From: Paraliobacillus quinghaiensis
GTDB lineage: Bacteria; Bacillota; Bacilli; Bacillales; Amphibacillaceae
DNA: 64,000 bases
NCBI RefSeq assembly: GCF_003426025.1
Contig: NZ_QJSH01000007.1
Location: 1 to 64,000 of the forward strand
Direction: 5' to 3'
Below the pieces are notes generated by a model that was given only the letters and a program-made list of their open reading frames with translations, made no database searches and was not told where the DNA came from. Below are positions 58,448-64,000 of this stretch, one piece after another; position 1 is the stretch's first letter; the number at the start of each line of letters is the position of its first letter. The translations under genes and the position numbers were made by a program.

Positions 58448-58570
58448 AATACATGCGATAATTCAGCAAAAACCAAGAATTATTCGGCAAATGTGAGTCC
58501 TAATTCGGCAAAATCAAGAATTATTCAGCAAACCTCGAATTTTTCAGGAGTTCATGGAATTTTACGGTGC
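58448..58570 (+). repeat. Degenerate short tandem repeats (about 20-bp unit)
   Basis: Five or six units share the core AATTCGGCAAA or AATTCAGCAAA followed by a variable part ending AAGAATT. No gene is present. The rest of 58390-58678 is AT-rich spacer with the promoter region of the HAD gene. Confidence 0.65.
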
Positions 58571-58678
58571 AGTTTATATAAATTCAGTCATAAATAACAG
58601 TCTTTTTTTTAAGAGAATAATGCGTTTCGTGATATAGTTTATAATAAGAGCTGAAGACTAAAAAGGGGTGTAGTTAAA

Positions 58679-59416
58679 ATGGATAAACCTGATATACGTA
58701 TGATTGCATTAGATATGGATGGAACTGTTTTGGATACAGAGATGAACATATCAAAAAAGAATGAACAAGCAATTAAGCGAGCGATTGATCAAGGGGTGGA
58801 GGTAGTTTTCGCTACAGGACGGCATTGTGTCACATGTACACCTTACGCCGAAGCACTTGGTGTTAATTACATGATTACTGTTAATGGAGGAGAGATCTGG
58901 ACAACTGACGGGGAATTAATAGCACGTCAGTCATTAGCACAAACAGCAGTGAAAAAGTATAAAGAAATCTACGATAAATATACTCCTTGGACATGGTTGG
59001 TTTCACCGGAAAAAGTATGGCGAAATGAAATCCCTGAAAATTTTGATGATCAAGAATGGTTAAAATTTGGTATTGATACGACTGATGACGCAATTCGTGC
59101 AGCTATTTTAGAAGAACTATCTAGTGAAACAACAATCGAATTAAGTAACTCTAGTCTGACAAATATCGAAATAAATGCGATGGGTATTAATAAAGCCCAA
59201 TCCATTGAAAAAATATGTGAACGCATTGGCATCAATATGGATCAGGTAATGGCGGTTGGTGATAGTCTGAACGATATTAAAATGATTCAACATGCAGGTT
59301 TGGGTGTAGCGATGGGAAATGCACAAGAAGAAGTGAAAAAAGTAGCTGACTGGGTAGCGCCTCATCACACAGAAGATGGTGTTTCTGAAGCTATTGAATA
59401 TTGGGTATTAAAATAA
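58679..59416 (+). CDS. Cof-type HAD-IIB phosphatase
   Basis: The HAD core has motif I DMDGTVLDT (Asp12, Asp14), motif II ATGR, Lys in NKAQSIEKICERIGI and motif IV GDSLNDIKMIQHAGLGVAMGNA, with a C2 cap between. At 245 residues the cap is shorter than in typical Cof proteins (about 270). It would dephosphorylate a sugar phosphate or related metabolite; the substrate cannot be told. The RBS is AAAGGGG. It lies before gnd but is probably transcribed separately. Confidence 0.88.
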   Translation: MDKPDIRMIALDMDGTVLDTEMNISKKNEQAIKRAIDQGVEVVFATGRHCVTCTPYAEALGVNYMITVNGGEIWTTDGELIARQSLAQTAVKKYKEIYDKYTPWTWLVSPEKVWRNEIPENFDDQEWLKFGIDTTDDAIRAAILEELSSETTIELSNSSLTNIEINAMGINKAQSIEKICERIGINMDQVMAVGDSLNDIKMIQHAGLGVAMGNAQEEVKKVADWVAPHHTEDGVSEAIEYWVLK

Positions 59417-59592
59417 TGTGGGAATAATGGGATTTTTCTAAAAATTATTTGCAAGTTATGATTGGATGTTATAAGTTATATAGAAGAGAATGGGCTTTTC
59501 TGTCATACACATTAATTCAGCATAGTTGCACACAAGGGCATTTCAACGTATGATAGAGTCAGTATTTCATAAAAAAAAGGAGAGAACTTAAG

Positions 59593-61014
59593 ATGGTAAA
59601 ACAACAATTTGGGGTTATAGGCCTAGCGGTCATGGGTAAGAACCTTGCTTTAAATGTTGAAAGCAGAGGGTTTTCTTTATCCGTATTTAATAGAACATAT
59701 AAAAAAACGGAAGACTTTTTAAACAATGAAGCAAAAGGCAAAAATTTCGTGGGCACAAAAACAATTGAAGAATTTGTTGATTCTTTAGAAAAGCCTCGTA
59801 AAATCATGTTGATGGTGCAAGCAGGGCCAGCAACTGATGCTACAATTGAATCATTAAAACCTCTACTTGATGAGGGAGATATCCTAATCGATGGCGGAAA
59901 TACATTCTATCAAGATACAATCAGACGTAACAAACTATTAGATGAATCCGGTATTCACTTTATTGGTACTGGTGTATCAGGTGGGGAAGAAGGTGCGTTA
60001 AAAGGTCCTTCTATTATGCCAGGCGGACAAAAAGAAGCGTATGATCTTGTATCACCAATTTTTGAAGCAATTTCAGCAAAGGTTGAAGGTGAACCTTGTG
60101 TAACATACATTGGACCAAATGGCGCAGGACATTATGTGAAAATGGTACATAATGGTATTGAATATGGAGATATGCAATTAATAGGTGAAGCATACTTCAT
60201 GATGAAGAATATTCTAGGGTTTGATGCAGATCAGTTACACAAAGTATTTGCTGAATGGAATAAAGGTGAATTAGACAGTTACTTAATTGAAATTACAGCA
60301 GACATCTTCACGAAAAAAGACGCTGAAACTGGTAAACCAATGGTTGATATGATTCTTGATACTGCTGGTCAGAAAGGTACTGGTAAATGGACAAGTCAAA
60401 GTTCATTAGACTTAGGAGTACCTCTACCTGTTATTACGGAATCAGTTTTCGCTCGTTTTATTTCAGCAATGAAAGACGAACGTGTTAAAGCAAGCAAAGT
60501 ATTAGAAGGTCCTTCTGCTCAAGATATGCCATATGAAGGTGACAAAGATGAATTGGTTGAAGCGATACGTAAAGCACTGTATATGAGTAAGATTGTTTCT
60601 TATGCACAAGGTTTTGCGCAAATGCGTGCCGCTTCTGAAGAGAATGATTGGAATTTACGTTATGGTGATATTGCAATGATTTTCCGTGGTGGCTGTATTA
60701 TTCGTGCGCAGTTCTTACAAAAAATTAAAGAAGCATATGATAACGAGCCAGCATTGGCAAATCTATTATTGGATCCTTACTTTAAAAATATTGTGGAAAG
60801 CTATCAGTCTTCGCTTCGTAAAGTGCTTTCAATTGCAATGGAAAGAGGTATCCCGGTTCCAGGTTTCGCAAGTGCATTAGCTTATTATGATAGCTATCGT
60901 ACAGAAACTCTTCCAGCAAATCTTTTACAAGCACAACGCGACTACTTTGGTGCACACACGTACCAACGTATAGATAAAGAAGGTACCTTCCACACAGAAT
61001 GGTTAGATAAATAA
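59593..61014 (+). CDS. gnd: 6-phosphogluconate dehydrogenase, decarboxylating
   Basis: The 473-residue enzyme makes ribulose-5-P from 6-phosphogluconate with NADP. The Rossmann motif is [12 protein letters not shown], followed by [29 protein letters not shown] and the catalytic [15 protein letters not shown]; the all-helical domain has [16 protein letters not shown] and [13 protein letters not shown]. Length and motifs match the full-length bacterial enzyme. Together with zwf, which faces it, this supplies the oxidative pentose phosphate pathway. A strong terminator follows. Confidence 0.97.
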   Translation: MVKQQFGVIGLAVMGKNLALNVESRGFSLSVFNRTYKKTEDFLNNEAKGKNFVGTKTIEEFVDSLEKPRKIMLMVQAGPATDATIESLKPLLDEGDILIDGGNTFYQDTIRRNKLLDESGIHFIGTGVSGGEEGALKGPSIMPGGQKEAYDLVSPIFEAISAKVEGEPCVTYIGPNGAGHYVKMVHNGIEYGDMQLIGEAYFMMKNILGFDADQLHKVFAEWNKGELDSYLIEITADIFTKKDAETGKPMVDMILDTAGQKGTGKWTSQSSLDLGVPLPVITESVFARFISAMKDERVKASKVLEGPSAQDMPYEGDKDELVEAIRKALYMSKIVSYAQGFAQMRAASEENDWNLRYGDIAMIFRGGCIIRAQFLQKIKEAYDNEPALANLLLDPYFKNIVESYQSSLRKVLSIAMERGIPVPGFASALAYYDSYRTETLPANLLQAQRDYFGAHTYQRIDKEGTFHTEWLDK

Positions 61015-61024
61015 TAAATAATAT

Positions 61025-61061
61025 AAAAATGCATGGATTAATTACAATCCATGCATTTTTT
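61025..61061 (+). terminator. Terminator after gnd
   Basis: AAAATGCATGGATT and AATCCATGCATTTT form a perfect stem around TAATTAC, followed by T residues. Confidence 0.85.
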
Positions 61062-61139
61062 ATGTATAAAGCTCTTTGCGTATACGTTAATGCTTTTCAA
61101 TATGCGGATTTGGTATAAAATGCGCAATAAATAAAGACG

Positions 61140-61622
61140 TGAATTTTATACCCGCTCCGGAGGCAAATGGATTCCCTTTCCGTGGGCTCAGTCTCAGCTA
61201 ACTCGGAGGTAAAAAACACCTCCGAGTGGATCTTCGACTTGTGGGACTGCAATTGCTCGCCCCATCGAAAACATTAGCTGTTCCCATAGGATAAGGAAAG
61301 CTTCTTGAATTGGCATCGCACGCAGAAAATTGGTTTGTTTTTTCAAGGAGTGTCATCCATTTACCTCCTAAGCTAGTTAGAGTATCTAATTATAATTTGA
61401 GATATTAACGCTCAATAAGCTTTTCTGCCACTATCTAGCGGATTAAATGAAATTGACGACACTCCTGCAGGAACAGCGCGAGCTGAAGATCCACTTGGAA
61501 GTGTTTTTCTTCCGAGTTAGCTGAAGCCGTGCCTGCGGAAAGGGAGTCAATTTCATTTGAGGAGCGGCAATTTACGTTACTAATTACTGACTAAACGGTT
61601 TTAGTTCTTAATGCACAGTTTA
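61140..61622 (+). repeat. Large inverted-repeat element, copy B
   Basis: The left arm (about 61145-61375) and right arm (about 61455-61570) are inverted, diverged versions of one sequence. Shared blocks are GAGTTAGCTGA, GAAGATCCACTTGG, GGAACAGC and CGGAAAGGGA. The whole element is the reverse complement of copy A at 9447-9965. No protein frame is supported; it fills most of the 700-base gap between gnd and zwf. Confidence 0.8.
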
Positions 61623-61646
61623 TATAAAATATGCTGTAACTATGAT

Positions 61647-61686
61647 CAAAAAACAGCCTAATTCACTTTAAGAATTAGGCTGTTTC
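61647..61686 (-). terminator. Terminator of zwf
   Basis: On the minus strand AAACAGCCTAATTC and GAATTAGGCTGTTT form a 14-bp stem followed by T residues. Confidence 0.85.
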
Positions 61687-61716
61687 ATCTGTTCATTTAA
61701 TATTTTTACGCAAAAC

Positions 61717-63192
61717 TTATTTAACTGACCACCAATGAAAACCATCATTCTCTAACAACTCATCTGCTGCTTTTGGTCCATTTGTTCCAGACGCATAGTT
61801 TGGAAATTCATCTGATGATTTCTTGCTCCATGCTTCAGAAATAACATCGATATACTGCCATGATAGTGCAACTTCATCCCAGTGAACAAAATTTGTTGAA
61901 TCACCATGTAAGCAATCGTTCAGCAATACTTCATAAGCTTCCGGTCTATTTATTGCTTTTCCATCCATATCATATTGCATTGTGATAGGTTTGCTAGTTG
62001 TTTCATAATCCTCTTGCTTAGCATTTAAATGGAGTGTAATGCCTCCGTCTGGTTGAACACGGATAACAAGTAAGTTTGGATCAATTGTATTCCCTTTGCC
62101 AGCATATAGATTAATTGGTAAATCTTTAAATTGAACGACAATTTCAGTTGCCTTCTTTGCCATACGTTTACCTGTACGAATATAAAAAGGAACCCCTGCC
62201 CAACGGAAATTGTTAATCATGAATTTACCAGCAACGAATGTTTCGGTGTTAGAGTTTTCATCCACACCATTACTCTCTCTATAACCATCTTGTTCTTCTT
62301 GGTTTATTTCACCTCGGTCGTATTGACCACGAACAAAATGTTCATCTACTATATCTTCAGAGATAGGTTTTAAACTGCGTAATACTTTTACTTTTTCATA
62401 CCTGATATCATCGGGAGTTAACTTTGCAGGTGGCTCCATTGCTAATAAGGAAACCATTTGTAGCATGTGGTTTTGTACCATATCTCTCAGTGCACCTGAT
62501 CCATCATAATAACGCCCACGTTCTTCTACACCAAGTATCTCACTCGATGTTACCTGGATATTTGCTATATATTGATTGTTCCACAAAGGTTCAAATAAAG
62601 AGTTTGCAAAACGAACAATTTCAATATTCTGAATCATTTGTTTACCAAGGTAATGATCTATACGATATATCTGATCTTCAGTAAATGCTTTTCTAATATC
62701 ATTATTTAATTTTTGAGCGGTTTCATAATTATGTCCAAATGGTTTTTCGATTATAAGTTTGGTCCATCCAGTTGGTTCTGTTAACCCTTCAGATTTTAAG
62801 TTTTCAGCAATTAAACCAAAGAAATTAGGATCCATTGCTAAATAGAATAGGCGATTTCCGCCAGCTTGATGTTTTGCATCTAATTCATCAATAAATTTGT
62901 CGAGTTTTTGGTAGTGTGTCAAATCCTGTACATCAAAAGGATTGTAATGAAAATGTGAAGCGAATTCATCAGCATCAATGTGTGTATCATTAAAATCTGC
63001 TATTGATTTTTTGATATTATCTCGAAGTTGTTCATTGGTTAATGGTCGACGGGCAACACCGATAACGGCGAAGTTATCAGATAATTTGCCATTGCGATAC
63101 AACCTGTACAATGAAGGATATAATTTTCTATTGGCTAAATCTCCTGTAGCTCCGAAAATAACAATTACTGCTTTAGGTGTTTTAAGTGTCAT
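61717..63192 (-). CDS. zwf: Glucose-6-phosphate 1-dehydrogenase
   Basis: The 491-residue enzyme oxidises glucose-6-P to 6-phosphogluconolactone. It has the coenzyme motif FGATGDLANRKLYPSLY, WTKLIIEKPFG, the active-site RIDHYLGKQMIQN and YYDGSGALRDMVQNHMLQ. ATG 63192 is preferred over TTG 63201 because of spacing from the AGAGAGG site. It is convergent with gnd across the repeat element, so the two pentose phosphate genes are linked but not co-transcribed. Confidence 0.96.
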   Translation of the reverse strand: MTLKTPKAVIVIFGATGDLANRKLYPSLYRLYRNGKLSDNFAVIGVARRPLTNEQLRDNIKKSIADFNDTHIDADEFASHFHYNPFDVQDLTHYQKLDKFIDELDAKHQAGGNRLFYLAMDPNFFGLIAENLKSEGLTEPTGWTKLIIEKPFGHNYETAQKLNNDIRKAFTEDQIYRIDHYLGKQMIQNIEIVRFANSLFEPLWNNQYIANIQVTSSEILGVEERGRYYDGSGALRDMVQNHMLQMVSLLAMEPPAKLTPDDIRYEKVKVLRSLKPISEDIVDEHFVRGQYDRGEINQEEQDGYRESNGVDENSNTETFVAGKFMINNFRWAGVPFYIRTGKRMAKKATEIVVQFKDLPINLYAGKGNTIDPNLLVIRVQPDGGITLHLNAKQEDYETTSKPITMQYDMDGKAINRPEAYEVLLNDCLHGDSTNFVHWDEVALSWQYIDVISEAWSKKSSDEFPNYASGTNGPKAADELLENDGFHWWSVK

Positions 63193-63380
63193 TGACTTCA
63201 ATTACCTCTCTCTAATTTTTATTTTAAGTGCATGAACTTCTCATAACAATACCATGTTAGTAGGTATCGATAAACTATTTTACTTTTTATAATAAAAAAG
63301 TTTATAATTTTCTTAAGTTTTATTTATTGTACTATAGTATCATGAATTCTGAAAATAACAAATTATTAGCGGAGGTACCT

Positions 63381-64000
63381 ATGAAAAGTTATCAAGGTTT
63401 TTTGATTGATTTAGATGGGACTGTATATAAAGGCACGGAAAAAATTGATGAGGCGATTACATTTGTAAAAGAGTTAGAGAAACGCAAATTACCCTATTTA
63501 TTTCTAACGAATAATTCAACGAAACACCCAAGAGATGTTGCAGAAAAACTAAAAGAGATGGATGTTCCTGCGACAACAGAACAGGTCTTTACAACAAGCA
63601 TGGCTACAGCTACATATATTTCGGAGTTAAAACCAGGGGCGCGTGTTTATGCGATAGGAGAAGAAGGGTTACATTTTGCGTTAGAAGAGCAAGGGCTAGA
63701 GATTGTTACTGAAGATGTTGATTTTGTGGTAATGGGGTTAGATCGCGACATAACTTATGAGAAATTAGCCATTGGTGCACTAGAGATTCGAAAAGGAGCT
63801 ACATTTGTGGCGACAAATGGTGATGTTGCCTTGCCATCTGAGCGTGGTTTTTTACCTGGGGCTGGCTCGTTAATATCTGTATTGTCTGTGACGACAGGTG
63901 TAGAACCAAAATTTATTGGTAAGCCAGAAGCGATTATTGTTGAACAAGCGTTAGAGGTATTGGGGACATCAAAAGATGAAACGGTAATGATTGGTGATAA
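63381..64000 (+). CDS. NagD/YutF-like HAD-IIA phosphatase (5' part, cut by the window end)
   Basis: The open frame starts at ATG 63381, five bases after GGAGGT, and remains open to the end of the window. Motif I is DLDGTVYKG (Asp10, Asp12) and motif II is LTNNSTKHP. The C2A cap contains YAIGEEGLHFALEEQGL and VMGLDRDITYEKL; then FVATNGDVALPSERGFLPGAGS, IGKPEAIIVEQAL and the start of motif IV, VMIGD. This is the bacillar YutF/NagD group of sugar- or nucleotide-phosphatases; the substrate cannot be told. Confidence 0.9.
   Translation, partial: MKSYQGFLIDLDGTVYKGTEKIDEAITFVKELEKRKLPYLFLTNNSTKHPRDVAEKLKEMDVPATTEQVFTTSMATATYISELKPGARVYAIGEEGLHFALEEQGLEIVTEDVDFVVMGLDRDITYEKLAIGALEIRKGATFVATNGDVALPSERGFLPGAGSLISVLSVTTGVEPKFIGKPEAIIVEQALEVLGTSKDETVMIGD

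Noticed and set aside
60485-60880. Overlapping frames within gnd on either strand
   Set aside because: Shadows of a highly conserved full-length gene.

Overview
The window reads as chromosome of a low-GC, spore-forming, probably halotolerant member of the Bacillaceae (Oceanobacillus/Gracilibacillus/Virgibacillus-like; the genus cannot be fixed from sequence alone). Reasons: AT-rich DNA, strong AGGAGG ribosome sites, Firmicute riboswitches, and genes typical of Bacillaceae such as a YerB-like lipoprotein, NagP/NagA/NagB/NagR, a SwrC-type RND pump, YwbE, a SpoIIM-like protein and a DUF2642 protein. No rRNA, tRNA or CRISPR array was seen.

Left part (1-13.4 kb): a REP-associated Y1 transposase lies among short dispersed repeats. 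Two tandem, paralogous modules follow. Each has a promoter, a cyclic di-GMP-I riboswitch and a 37-residue cysteine-containing microprotein. After a DUF1292-like protein, a YerB-like lipoprotein and an unknown membrane-anchored protein comes a third c-di-GMP-I riboswitch with a terminator. It leads a full Tad/Flp pilus operon (DUF192, Flp, prepilin peptidase, TadE, TadG, CpaB, TadZ, TadA, TadB, TadC), which is interrupted between tadZ and tadA by a large inverted-repeat element.

Middle part (13.4-33.6 kb): cutC; divergent amino-sugar genes (nagP plus a DUF7916-like gene against nagA-nagB-nagR-murQ) with NagR-type operators between them; nagB carries a frameshift in an A8 tract. Next are an LrgAB-like pair, a DUF2642 protein, a dicarboxylate/glutamate symporter, an ABC-2 transporter with its two-component system, a GltS-type symporter, a degenerate HPr-like protein and a domain-permuted GH3 glycosidase.

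33.6-46.3 kb: a hexitol-type PTS cassette (DeoR regulator, RPE-like epimerase, PHI-like SIS isomerase, MtlD-like dehydrogenase, UlaC-like EIIA, MtlA-like EIICB, transketolase) lies between near-identical terminator copies, which suggests acquisition as a block. An IS200/IS605 element (broken tnpA, intact tnpB) then cuts into the 3' end of an RND efflux gene.

Right part (46.3-64 kb): ywbE, an OxlT-like MFS carrier, a CPBP protease, a membrane cluster (DUF4129, DUF4350, MoxR, DUF58, SpoIIM-like, RDD), an ACT-domain/PFL(DUF711) operon behind a single-aptamer glycine riboswitch, an unidentified structured RNA candidate with its own promoter and terminator, a Cof-type HAD phosphatase, gnd, a second copy of the large inverted-repeat element, zwf, and the start of a NagD/YutF-like HAD gene that runs off the end.
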